In this document: positions 36,893 through 46,600 of the stretch, in pieces
How positions within the stretch are numbered: position 1 is the stretch's first letter
Layout of the letters: every line of letters begins with the position of its first letter
From: Fodinisporobacter ferrooxydans
GTDB lineage: Bacteria; Bacillota; Bacilli; Tumebacillales; MYW30-H2
Direction of reading: 5' to 3'
Assembly (NCBI RefSeq): GCF_022818495.1
Contig: NZ_CP089291.1
Location: forward strand, 1,396,501-1,460,500
DNA: 64,000 nt
The notes under the pieces: generated by a model
What the model saw: only the letters and a program-made list of their open reading frames with translations
Databases searched by the model: none
What the model was told of the DNA's origin: nothing
Made by a program: the position numbers and the translations under genes

Positions 36893-38071
36893 ATGAGAAT
36901 ACATACTAAAATAGAAGCAGCTACAAGTTTTAACCCAACAAAGAAAACACATCAAATGGATATTGCTACAATGTGTGGAAAAATAAAAAATAATAAAATT
37001 ACCTTACCTTTATATCAACGTGATTTAAGTTGGGCACTGCAAAAAGCAGTTGATTTGTTTAATTTCCAATTGTTTGGTAAGGCGCCTGTATCTCCAATTT
37101 CAATAAATGAAATTAGCAATGATTATGATAATTATGTTCCTCAAGTATCTTTTTTAAATAGAGAACTAATTTCATCTTCCGAAATTAAAGGAGATCATCA
37201 ATCTGTTGTGGACGGTCAACAACGTTTAACTACTAACTTCAAAGCGTATATTAATCACGACAGCTTCCGAAATATTGTTCTAGATATTTCTAGGGGTGTT
37301 TTTATAATCGTAGAGGGCAATATAGCGAAAAGCCAAATCCCTGTAGGTATTCTTTTCAATGAAGATGAAAATGTATTAATAAACTACCTTCAGGAAAAAG
37401 GTAGTTTCACAGAACTATTTGCTATTTTAATACGTGTTCGTACTAAAATAAGAAGCTATAATTATACAATCAACATTGCAGAAAATTTAACTGAAGATGA
37501 ACAAATCGAATGGTTTGAAGTTTTAAATAATGCTGGTAGTAGAGTTACAGCGCTGCAAATGAGTTTCTCAAAATTGAAACTTCACAATTTAGATATTTAT
37601 ACGGATTACACAAATCCTTTTAAAGAGAAAGTCTTTGGATATGGTTTTGAAGAATTATTCTCACCGTTTACTACAAATGTTTCTTACCCTATAGCAGCAT
37701 TAAATCCTGCATATGAAGTAATTGAAAAAAATAGTAATCACAATACAAACTATGCACCGATTCCATCAGATACTAAGGAAGCAATTCTAACAAGATTAGA
37801 TGTCAATACATTGAAGTCAATTATTGAACTTACATTAAATTCATTAGAAGCAGCTTTAGAATTAATCAAAAAGAATGAATTGCAGAATTATATTTCTCGA
37901 ATGGATTATATTCTATATTTAACAGGTTTCTTTGCTTATCAAAAAAATAAACAGTTAGAGAATCAAAAAGTTGGGAAACTTATTGAATGGGTAGAAACTG
38001 TTAATTTTACAAATCAATCTAATAGCGGCAGAAGAGAAATATTCTCGAATTTATTGAAGATACATTACTAA
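36893..38071 (+). CDS. DUF262-domain protein (GmrSD/ParB-nuclease-like fold)
   Basis: A 392-residue protein. The two DUF262 motifs are plain: PLYQRDLSW (about 39-47) and VVDGQQRLTT (about 105-114), followed by EWFEVLNNAGSRVTALQMSFSKLKL (about 208-232), also typical. DUF262 is the NTPase/nuclease-like N-terminal half of the type IV restriction enzyme GmrSD and occurs in several phage-defence proteins. The C-terminal DUF1524 HNH half (GmrD) is absent, so it is a standalone DUF262 protein. It is much more AT-rich than the upstream genes, which suggests transfer. GGGGAGG lies 7 bases before the ATG. Function beyond likely defence is unknown. Confidence 0.8.
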   Translation: MRIHTKIEAATSFNPTKKTHQMDIATMCGKIKNNKITLPLYQRDLSWALQKAVDLFNFQLFGKAPVSPISINEISNDYDNYVPQVSFLNRELISSSEIKGDHQSVVDGQQRLTTNFKAYINHDSFRNIVLDISRGVFIIVEGNIAKSQIPVGILFNEDENVLINYLQEKGSFTELFAILIRVRTKIRSYNYTINIAENLTEDEQIEWFEVLNNAGSRVTALQMSFSKLKLHNLDIYTDYTNPFKEKVFGYGFEELFSPFTTNVSYPIAALNPAYEVIEKNSNHNTNYAPIPSDTKEAILTRLDVNTLKSIIELTLNSLEAALELIKKNELQNYISRMDYILYLTGFFAYQKNKQLENQKVGKLIEWVETVNFTNQSNSGRREIFSNLLKIHY

Positions 38072-38122
38072 CACAATTCTTGCATTTTCGGCCTATTCGG
38101 CCCAAAATGCAAGAATTGTGTT
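38070..38122. repeat. Perfect 19-bp hairpin sharing an IS end
   Basis: Arms 38070-38088 and 38104-38122 pair perfectly around the loop CGGCCTATTCGGCCC. The hairpin starts in the stop codon of the DUF262 gene. The right half, TTCGGCCTATTCGGCCC and on to AAAATGCAAGA, is nearly the same as the right end of the IS at 55433-56890 (TTCGGCCTAATCGGCCC..). It may serve as a terminator, or be a miniature relic of a related element. Confidence 0.75.
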
Positions 38123-38154
38123 ACATAATAATACATTTTATTCGGAGGAAGACG

Positions 38155-38244
38155 ATGGATTTTATCAATGTACTGCATTTATCCGATCTTCATTTTGGAA
38201 TGGAATTTCCTAAAGAACCCACTTTCTTAGCTAATGGGATTTGA
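38155..38244 (+). pseudogene. Truncated metallophosphoesterase start
   Basis: 29 codons from an ATG with a GGAGG site (38144-38148). The peptide MDFINVLHLSDLHFGMEF is the first motif of a calcineurin-like phosphoesterase (DxH metal ligands in LSDLHFG). The similarity ends after about 24 residues and a stop follows, so only the first few percent of the gene remains. It begins 83 bases after the DUF262 stop on the same strand, so the two were perhaps one operon. Confidence 0.7.
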
Positions 38245-38299
38245 AGTGGTTTTTTCATGGCAAAAAGAAATTGAGCTATGACTGTTAAAAAATAAAATC

Positions 38300-38597
38300 A
38301 AATGATTGACCAGGGGGTGGGAGGGAATACACTCTGTGGCTTATTACTGTGGTGATGGAATTAACCTGGTTCTTTGTGTCGAGGCATATGACGAGGGAAT
38401 ACTCCCTGTCTGCATCCTGAAGGAAAGAATGCAGGAGTTTAAACGGCATCCCGTGGCGAGCAGATGGACCGTTCTGGGTAAAGGATGTTGGACTCACGGA
38501 CCAACTTTAGGCTGACGATGTTGACACGTTTAGCAGGAATTTTCTTTGACGAGTAGCTGTCCGAGAACTGTTGTAGTTGATGGACTGGATTGTTCAT
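38300..38597 (-). pseudogene. RadC/JAB-domain protein remnant
   Basis: Read on the minus strand from the ATG at 38597, one frame gives AKRVNIVSLKLVRESNILYPERSICSPRDAV and, after a frameshift near 38450, another gives PFKLLHSFLQDADREYSLVICLDTKNQVNSI. Together these are the first two thirds of the RadC (UPF0758, JAB) domain. The HxH..D metal motif that should follow is missing, so the copy is frameshifted and truncated. RadC-like genes are frequent on plasmids and integrative elements. Confidence 0.72.
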
Positions 38598-38622
38598 GCG
38601 GAATCGCCCCTTTAGTGTGAAA

Positions 38623-38662
38623 TAAAAGCCTCTATTCCGATATAATGGAATAGAGGCTTTTA
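38623..38662. terminator. Strong bidirectional terminator
   Basis: Perfect 16-base arms (38623-38638 and 38647-38662), 8-base loop GATATAAT, with A and T ends on both sides. It lies between the two minus-strand relics. Confidence 0.85.
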
Positions 38663-38699
38663 AATTGGGCTTGTTCAGCGAGCCATGCTTCAGTTTCTG

Positions 38700-39055
38700 G
38701 GTCGAGAGTATCCTTGATGGTCTAATGATCATGTAGTCGTTGGCCAGCATAATACCAATCTGATATATACACTGTTTGTCATTGAGCCCTGCTAGATCCA
38801 CATATTCCGGTCACTGTTCACAGAGGCTACTACGCAAGCCTAGTATACTTAAGTTCATGTCATTCGGCTCAAGTAGGGCATTTAGCTGCTGCGTTGAAGT
38901 TCGAAAGTTTCGAATGAGTCACCTTCTTCTTTTAGTTCATCGAAGAAGGCAAGCCACTCACTCTCAATATATCTAGTGACATCAGGATGTTAGGGAAAGA
39001 GTTGCTGCACCAATTGAATGTCAGAGTAGCCTTTAAGCACTTTAATCTTACACCT
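38700..39055 (-). pseudogene. Decayed plasmid-type hypothetical protein
   Basis: On the minus strand from about 39055, interrupted frames read KVLKGYSDIQLVQQLFP, then HPDVTRYIESEWLAFFDEL, then MPYLSRM, and further down DLAGLNDKQCIYQIGIMLAND. The pieces are in order on one strand and look like one protein of about 110 residues broken by stops and frameshifts. I do not recognise its function. It lies just upstream of the radC relic, with the terminator between. 39056-39385 holds no gene I can support. Confidence 0.5.
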
Positions 39056-39385
39056 CCATTAAAGTATAATTATGGTATATATACTATCTAATGGAATAAT
39101 ATAAGCTTCAAGTTTTGGTAGATAAACCTTGATGTGACTCTTGTAGGATTGTGGCGTAATTTCATAGAATAAATATTGTAGCGAAATTAGCAACTAGAAC
39201 GCATGTTCCGCGACAATGCGGACTGAATGATTCGTGTTTTTTCTAGGCGTATCTGCAGGAGTAAAATGAGGATATAACTGCAAGATGCCCGCGAACAATG
39301 TAGGAAGTAAAAAAATAATTCAAAATTTCCAAAGACGACGAGTGGATATTTTCCGCCGAAGCAGCAGAGAAGGAGTCAAAATAAT

Positions 39386-41812
39386 ATGGCGGTAAAAAAG
39401 AGCGAACTTTACGGTTCTTTATGGGCGAGTTGTGATAAATTACGGGGCGGAATGGACGCCTCCCAATACAAAGACTATATTCTGACGCTCTTGTTCGTTA
39501 AGTACGTTTCCGACAGGTTTAAGGGTGTGGCTTATGCGGACATAGAAGTTCCCGAAGGGGGCAGCTTCGATGACATGGTTGCTCTTATCGGCAATAAGAA
39601 CATCGGCGAGGAGATGGACAAAGTCATTGCCAAACTCGCTGGAGCAAACGGTTTGCGCGGAGTTATCGACAACGCTCATTTTAACGATGAGACCAAGTTG
39701 GGCAAAGGCCAGGAAATGGTCGATAAACTTAGCGGACTAATCGCCATATTCCGTAGACCAGAACTGAATTTTTCCAGCAATCGTACCGACGGTGACGACA
39801 TCATCGGGGATGCTTATGAATATCTGATGCGCAACTTTGCGACTGAGAGCGGAAAGAGCAAAGGACAATTCTATACGCCCGCTGAGGTTTCACGGATTCT
39901 CGCGAAGGTTATCGGCATTGACCGGGCGACAAAAAGAGACACATCCGTATACGACCCAGCTTGCGGTTCAGGCTCATTGCTTATCAGAGCCGCTGATGAA
40001 GCGCCTTTTGAGGTTGCCATTTACGGACAGGAGAAGGATATTGCCACTGCCGGTCTTGCTAAAATGAACCTTGTGTTGCATAACAAAGCTGCTGGAGAGA
40101 TTGCCGGCAACTACAGTACTTTTTCCGACCCGCAGTTTTTTGAGGATGATGACGAGAAAACTACGCTGCGCCGTTTTGACTATGTGGTAGCCAATCCTCC
40201 GTTCTCCACGAAGAACTGGACTGATGGGCTCAAAGAATATGGGCGCTTCGATGGTTATGGCGACAGGCCTCCGGAGAAAAATGGTGATTTTGCATGGCTG
40301 CTTCATATATTGAAGTCGCTAAAACGCAATGGAAAGGCTGCTGTAATCTTACCTCACGGCGTCCTGTTCCGTGGTAATGCCGAGTCGATAATCCGACAGT
40401 CTATAGTGGACAAGGGATACATCAAAGGCATCATTGGTCTGCCCGCTAACCTGTTTTATGGAACGGGTATCCCTGCATGTATTATTGTTATTGATAAAGA
40501 AGGAGCTGACGAACGCGACGGCATCTTTATGATTGACGCGAGCCGTGACTTCATTAAAGATGGCAACAAGAACCGTCTGCGTGAGCGGGATATCTATAAA
40601 ATCGTTACGACATTCGGACAACGGATAAAAGAGCCCAAATACTCCCGTTTCGTCCCTCTTGAGGAAATCCGAGACAAGAACGGCTATAATCTCAACATAC
40701 CGCGCTATATTGATAGCAGTGTACCAGAGGACTTACAAAATATTGAGGGGCATCTAATAGGTGGTATTCCTGCTCTAGACGTTGATAATATGGAGCGGTA
40801 TTGGAGTATCTTCGACAATTTGAAATCGGTGCTGTTTTCCCCTTTGCGCAAAGGGTTTTATCAGCCTGTTGTAAAGAAGGAAGATATACGCCACACGATT
40901 TATTCCGATTCCGAGTTCAGCCAATACGCCGACAGAATCGACAGCGCGTTCGAAAAATGGCAGAACAGTGTAAACGATAAGCTTTGCGACATAGACGATA
41001 AAACAAAGGTAAAGGAACTGATTGTTGAACTCGCCGAGACGATTCTTGAAGAATTTGAAAATGTGACGTTGATCAACAAATATGATGTCTATCAGGTGCT
41101 ACTTGCCTATTGGCAGGATGTGATGGCTGATGACGTATTCATTGTCTCGCAAGACGGTTACACAGCGGCGCGGGAAACTGAAAATATTATGGGGGTATAT
41201 ACCTCCGGCAAGAAGAAAGGTGAGGAAAAGGTTATCGGTTGGGAGGGCAAGCTGATTCCACGCAGCATTATCGTTGAGGCGTTTTTCCATGCGGAGCAGA
41301 AAGCCATCGATGAGATAGAGGCTTTGATAACGGAAGCGCAGAACGAATTGGACGAGATGATGGAAGGCGCGGAGGATGACTCTGTAATCAACACTGTTTT
41401 GAAAGACAATGGCAGTCTTGATATGACCGCCCTGAAAGCCGCTCTCAAGGACAAAACGCTTGGCAAGGACGACCGGGAAGTCTTGCAATCACTCTACGAT
41501 AAGAAAGCTATGATTGACGAGCAGGGCAAAGCGCTCAAAAAGCTGAAAGAAGTGTTAGAGCAGAAAACCAAAGAGCAATACAGTAAGCTGGCTGATGAGG
41601 AGATACTTGACCTGCTCGTAAACCGCAAGTGGTACCATACCATTTTCGAGGGCATCGACGCGCTCTACACCGCCATCTCCCACAGCATCGCAAACCGTGT
41701 GACCGAACTGACCGAACGGTACGAGGAAACCCTCCCCGTCATTCAGGAGGAAGTGGCTGAATACGAGGTGAAGGTAAAATCTCATCTGGAAAGGATGGGG
41801 TTCACATGGTAA
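39386..41812 (+). CDS. hsdM: Type I restriction-modification methyltransferase HsdM
   Basis: An 808-residue N6-adenine methyltransferase. The N-terminal HsdM_N helical domain (about 1-130) precedes the methylase domain with the SAM motif DPACGSGSLL (about 190-199) and the catalytic NPPF (about 270-273). The last 300 residues (about 500-808) are a long helical, charged extension with likely coiled coil around 690-770, beyond the usual 500-residue size. HsdM with HsdS forms the methylase and with HsdR the restriction complex. Its stop overlaps the hsdS start by 7 bases. The GC content is higher than in the DUF262 gene just upstream. Confidence 0.95.
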   Translation: MAVKKSELYGSLWASCDKLRGGMDASQYKDYILTLLFVKYVSDRFKGVAYADIEVPEGGSFDDMVALIGNKNIGEEMDKVIAKLAGANGLRGVIDNAHFNDETKLGKGQEMVDKLSGLIAIFRRPELNFSSNRTDGDDIIGDAYEYLMRNFATESGKSKGQFYTPAEVSRILAKVIGIDRATKRDTSVYDPACGSGSLLIRAADEAPFEVAIYGQEKDIATAGLAKMNLVLHNKAAGEIAGNYSTFSDPQFFEDDDEKTTLRRFDYVVANPPFSTKNWTDGLKEYGRFDGYGDRPPEKNGDFAWLLHILKSLKRNGKAAVILPHGVLFRGNAESIIRQSIVDKGYIKGIIGLPANLFYGTGIPACIIVIDKEGADERDGIFMIDASRDFIKDGNKNRLRERDIYKIVTTFGQRIKEPKYSRFVPLEEIRDKNGYNLNIPRYIDSSVPEDLQNIEGHLIGGIPALDVDNMERYWSIFDNLKSVLFSPLRKGFYQPVVKKEDIRHTIYSDSEFSQYADRIDSAFEKWQNSVNDKLCDIDDKTKVKELIVELAETILEEFENVTLINKYDVYQVLLAYWQDVMADDVFIVSQDGYTAARETENIMGVYTSGKKKGEEKVIGWEGKLIPRSIIVEAFFHAEQKAIDEIEALITEAQNELDEMMEGAEDDSVINTVLKDNGSLDMTALKAALKDKTLGKDDREVLQSLYDKKAMIDEQGKALKKLKEVLEQKTKEQYSKLADEEILDLLVNRKWYHTIFEGIDALYTAISHSIANRVTELTERYEETLPVIQEEVAEYEVKVKSHLERMGFTW

Positions 41813-43677
41813 AAGGATGGAATGAAAAAACGTTCGGAGAACTCTTCGAATTTTTCGGTGGGTTTTCGGCTTCGAGAGCACAGTTATCAACTGTCGGTTA
41901 TCCCTATCTTCATTATGGGGATATTCACGGCTCAACTAAGACAAATGTAGACGTTTGTTCCGACAGCACAATACCTCGCCTTAATGTACCGCTGAGCAAA
42001 GTGTCTAACAATGCTTTACTCCAAGATGGCGATGTTGTATTTGTTGACGCGTCCGAAGATGATGATGGTGTAAGTAGGCACATCGTTGTCCGCAATGCTC
42101 AAGGGAAGCCGTTTATTTCTGGGTTGCATACTATTATCGCAAGAGCAAAAACAGACGAACTTGATACTCTCTTTAAACAGTTTTGCTTTCAGACAGAGGA
42201 AGTTAGGTCTCAGTTTAAGTTTTATGCTGTCGGCACGAAAGTAATGGGTGTGAATAAGAGTACCATTGCAAAGATAGCTCTTCAATTTCCAAACGATAAA
42301 TCCGAACAACACGCCATCGCTGAAGCACTTTCAGATGTGGACGGTTATATCACGTCGCTCGAAAAGCTAATTGCAAAGAAGAAGGCCATCAAGCAAGGTG
42401 CGATGCAGGAACTGCTCACAGGCAAGCGGCGACTGCCGGGATTTGATGGGGACTGGATTTCTGGTGAATGGCAAGATGTCTTAGATGGTTTTACAAGTGG
42501 TGCAACGCCATATCGAGGGAAACCAGAGTATTTTATTGGCACTATCAAGTGGGTCTCAAGTGGTGAACTGAATTACAACAAAATTTATGACACAATTGAA
42601 CATATTTCTGAACAGGCAAAAGCTGATACATCCCTCACTGTTCATCCTATAGGAACATTTTTAATGGCGATTACTGGACTTGAGGCGGCTGGGACAAGAG
42701 GTAGTTGTGCAATACTCGCTGCCGAAGCAACTACTAATCAGTCTTGTATGGCGATTTATGGTACTGAAAAGATGGATACAAGCTATCTTTTTCACTACTA
42801 CATTCTTAATGGGGATAATCTTGCTTTACAATATTGCCAGGGTACTAAGCAGCAGAGTTATACTGCAAAGATTGTAAAATCTCTACCCATTTTCTATCCT
42901 TCTGATATCAGAGAACAGATGGCGATTTCAACTATTCTCTCTGATATGGACAGCGAAATCGAAACTATGACCGCCAAGTTGGCCAAGGCAAAGCTCATTA
43001 AGCAGGGAATGATGCAGGAGCTATTGACCGGGCGCATTCGGCTGGCGCAACCGGAAGTCGACGCTGTGGTTACTGTGAAGCCGGAGATTCAGGCTGCCGC
43101 AACCACTTCTGCCCAAAAGGGTCACAACCAGCAGTTTGATGACGCGGTTATGATTGCAGGGATCGTGAACGCCTTCTACACCGACAGGTATCCACTTGGC
43201 AGAAAGAAAGTACAGAAGCTCTTGTATCTCTTGCGCCGCAAGCAGGATAAAAGCACAGTCGCCTTTAAAAAGAAGGCGGCAGGTCCCTATGCCGATGAGG
43301 TTCGCTATAAAGGCGGCGAGCCGATAGCCAATAGCAACCGTTACATCGCTACAACGACGACAAAGGGCAAAGGTACGACTTTCACCCAAGGGAAAAACAT
43401 TGGGCAAGCCCTCGACTATATCGAACGCTGGGGCAGACAGAACGATATTCAATGGTTGGCGGACAAGTTCCGCTACACATCCGTTGACGACTTGGAATTG
43501 CTCGCAACTGTGGATATGGCTATCTGCGACCTGGAGGTAGCCGGGATTCCCGTTTCAGTTGCTTCCATCAAACATCTGATTGCTACGAATAAAGAGTGGC
43601 AGGCGAAGCTGCAAAAGAAAACATTCGCCGACTCAAAGATTGCGAAAGCAATCGGCGACTTGCAGACGTTATTATAA
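41806..43677 (+). CDS. hsdS: Type I specificity subunit HsdS with extra C-terminal domain
   Basis: A 623-residue protein. Two target recognition domains (about 1-170 and 215-370) are each followed by a conserved helix, LEKLIAKKKAIKQGAMQELLTGKRRL (about 185-210) and MTAKLAKAKLIKQGMMQELLTGRIRL (about 388-413), the normal HsdS plan and size. A linker and an additional domain (about 435-623) follow, containing VNAFYTDRYPLGRKKVQKLLYLLRR and AAGPYADEVRYKGG, which recall the Panacea/DUF4065 (SocA-like) fold. The fusion is in frame and intact. The start is translationally coupled to hsdM. Confidence 0.92.
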   Translation: MVKGWNEKTFGELFEFFGGFSASRAQLSTVGYPYLHYGDIHGSTKTNVDVCSDSTIPRLNVPLSKVSNNALLQDGDVVFVDASEDDDGVSRHIVVRNAQGKPFISGLHTIIARAKTDELDTLFKQFCFQTEEVRSQFKFYAVGTKVMGVNKSTIAKIALQFPNDKSEQHAIAEALSDVDGYITSLEKLIAKKKAIKQGAMQELLTGKRRLPGFDGDWISGEWQDVLDGFTSGATPYRGKPEYFIGTIKWVSSGELNYNKIYDTIEHISEQAKADTSLTVHPIGTFLMAITGLEAAGTRGSCAILAAEATTNQSCMAIYGTEKMDTSYLFHYYILNGDNLALQYCQGTKQQSYTAKIVKSLPIFYPSDIREQMAISTILSDMDSEIETMTAKLAKAKLIKQGMMQELLTGRIRLAQPEVDAVVTVKPEIQAAATTSAQKGHNQQFDDAVMIAGIVNAFYTDRYPLGRKKVQKLLYLLRRKQDKSTVAFKKKAAGPYADEVRYKGGEPIANSNRYIATTTTKGKGTTFTQGKNIGQALDYIERWGRQNDIQWLADKFRYTSVDDLELLATVDMAICDLEVAGIPVSVASIKHLIATNKEWQAKLQKKTFADSKIAKAIGDLQTLL

Positions 43678-43690
43678 GGAGGTCACGATT

Positions 43691-46600
43691 ATGGCGACAA
43701 TCGGAGAAGCCGAACGGACGGCGCAAAACCATGTCATATTCCTGTTCCGCAATCAGGCGCTCTTGGGCTACGAATATTACGGCAATCGTAAGCCGTATGA
43801 GAACAGTAACATTGAAACGGATAAGCTGACGGCATTTCTGCGTCGGCAGGGCTACAGCGACGTGTTGGCAAGGCGCGCCGTGGAGGAGCTGCGTAAGGCG
43901 GCGGGCAATTTGCAGTCAGGGCTGTATGCCGCGAACAAGGCGGTTTACTCCCTACTGAAATATGGCGCAAAGGTGCGCGAGAACCCCGGAGAAGCTGAGA
44001 AAACCGTCTTTTTCATAGACTGGACGTACCCAAGCAAGAACGATTTTGCCGTTGCTGAAGAAGTGACGGTGGTCGACAACTGTGAGAAACGCCCCGATAT
44101 CGTTGTATATATCAACGGTATCGCTATTGCCGTGATTGAACTCAAGAAGAGTACGATTTCAGTTGCTAACGGCATCCGCCAAAATCTCACCAACCAGCAC
44201 GAATACTTCATTCAGCCGTTTTTTACGACGGTTCAGTTTACGATGGCGGGCAATAGCAGCGAGGGGCTGCGCTACGGCACGGTCGGTACGGACGAGAAGT
44301 ATTATCTGGAATGGAAAAACTACGCCGAATCACGCGACAATAACTCACTCGACATTTTGGAAACCTGCAAAGGACTACCGGACAAGCTGGACTGGCAGTT
44401 ATATAGCATGTTCCAGAAGAAGCGTCTGCTTGACCACATCCACAACTTTGTCATTTTTGATAAAGGGATAAAGAAAGTGTGCCGTCACAATCAGTACTTC
44501 GGTATCAAAGAGGCGCAACTGAAGATTGCAGACAGCAAGGGCGGAATTATTTGGCACACACAAGGCAGTGGCAAAACGTTAACGATGGTGTGGCTGTCCA
44601 AGTGGATTCTGGCAAACGACCCAGATGCGCGCGTTCTGATTATTACTGACCGCGACGAACTAGACGACCAGGTAGAAAAAACGTATATCGGCGTAGACGA
44701 GAAAATCGCTCGGACGAAAAACTGCTCGGACTTAATCAACAAGCTGGACTCCTATGAAAACCGCTTGATTTGCTCTCTCATACACAAGTTTAGCAATCGA
44801 AGCGGAGAAATATCAGACCTTGATTACGACAGGTACATCGAGGAACTCTTCAAGACCCTCCCGCAGAACTTTTCGGCTAAGGGCAAGTTTTATGTGTTTG
44901 TTGACGAGTGCCACCGGACACAGTCCGGCAAGTTACATCGAGCGATGAAAGCCATTTTGCCAGGAGCTATCTTTATAGGTTTTACGGGAACGCCACTCCT
45001 CAAGAAAAATAAAGCGACAAGTATTGAAGTGTTTGGAGGATACATTCATACGTATAAATACGATGAAGGCGTTGCAGACGGCGTTGTTCTCGACTTGCGC
45101 TACGAAGCCCGTGATATCCCACAAAACATCACGTCACAGGTGAGAATTGATGCGTGGTTTGAGGCAAAAACTATTGCTCTTACTCCCCGTGCCAAGGCGA
45201 AGTTGAAATCAGCATGGGGAAACATGCAGACGGTGTTTAGTTCGCGCACACGGTTGGAAAGCATAGCCCGTGATATTATTTTTGACATGGAAACCAAAAG
45301 TCGCTTGATGAACGGCAATGGCAATGCCATTCTGGTTGCGGAGTCAATATATGCGGCTTGCAAATACTACGAGATATTCCAGTCCAAGGGTTTCAAAAAG
45401 TGTGCGATTATATCCTCTTTCGTGCCTCGTGAGGGAGACTTGAGGACTGATACTGTCAGCACTAACGAGGACACAGAGGCATTTGAAAAGTACGAAATCT
45501 ACAAGAAAATGCTCGGCGGGCAGGATGTGGAGGCGTTCGAAAAAGAAGCTAAGCGCAAGTTTGTGGAAGAGCCCGCGAATATGAAGTTATTGATTGTTGT
45601 AGATAAACTCCTGACAGGCTTTGACGCGCCACCCTGCACCTACCTTTACATTGATAAGTCGATGCATGACCACGGGCTGTTCCAGGCTATTTGCCGCGTG
45701 AATCGTCTTGATGGAGAAGATAAGGATTTCGGCTACATTGTGGACTACAAGCAGTTGTTCGGGGATTTGACTGATACGTTGAACAAGTATACAGCCGGAG
45801 CTTTTGAGGGATATGCGGAAGAAGATGTACAAGGCTTAATCAAAGACCGCCTTGAGGAAGCGCGGAAATTCTTTGATAGGACCCTTGAAGAACTTGATGA
45901 TTTGTGTGAGGGAGTAGCTCTGCCACGCAAGGAGCTTGACTACATTCACTACTTCTGTGGGGAAAACGGCATTGATGTTAATGAAGACGAGGCGTTCGCA
46001 AGAAGTCGCGAGCAACTTTATCGGCTTGTAAACCGACTTGTCAGAGCGTATACAGAGATCAAGCCAGATATGAGCACGGCGGGTTATACGCCATCCGAGC
46101 AAGAAGAACTCTCCAAGAAAGTAGAATTTTATATAGACCTTAAAGCGATTATTGGCCAAGCTAGCGCGGATTTCATTGATCTAAAGCTGTTTGAACCGGG
46201 GATGAGGTATCTAATCGACAATTATATTATTGCCGAGGATAGCCGCAAACTTGGAGCTTTTGATGATTTTACCCTGTTCGACTTTATCATCGCACAGGGA
46301 GAAAAACTAAAAGACGATGGTGGCAACAAAGAAGGTGCTGCGGAGGCAATTGAAAATAATATCCGCAAAAAGGTAGTTGAAAAAATTCCCATAAATCCCA
46401 AATACTACGAGAAAATGTCCGCTATCTTAGAGCAGCTGATCCGCGAGCGCCGTGAGGGTGTTATCGCCTATGAGCATCTTCTCGAAAAGTATATTGAACT
46501 AGCCCGAAATGTTACTTTTCCGGAAGAGAACGACGCTTATCCTGTACGAATCAGGAAGAGCGGCGCGCTCCGCGCTTTCTATGATAACTGCGGGCGAGAT

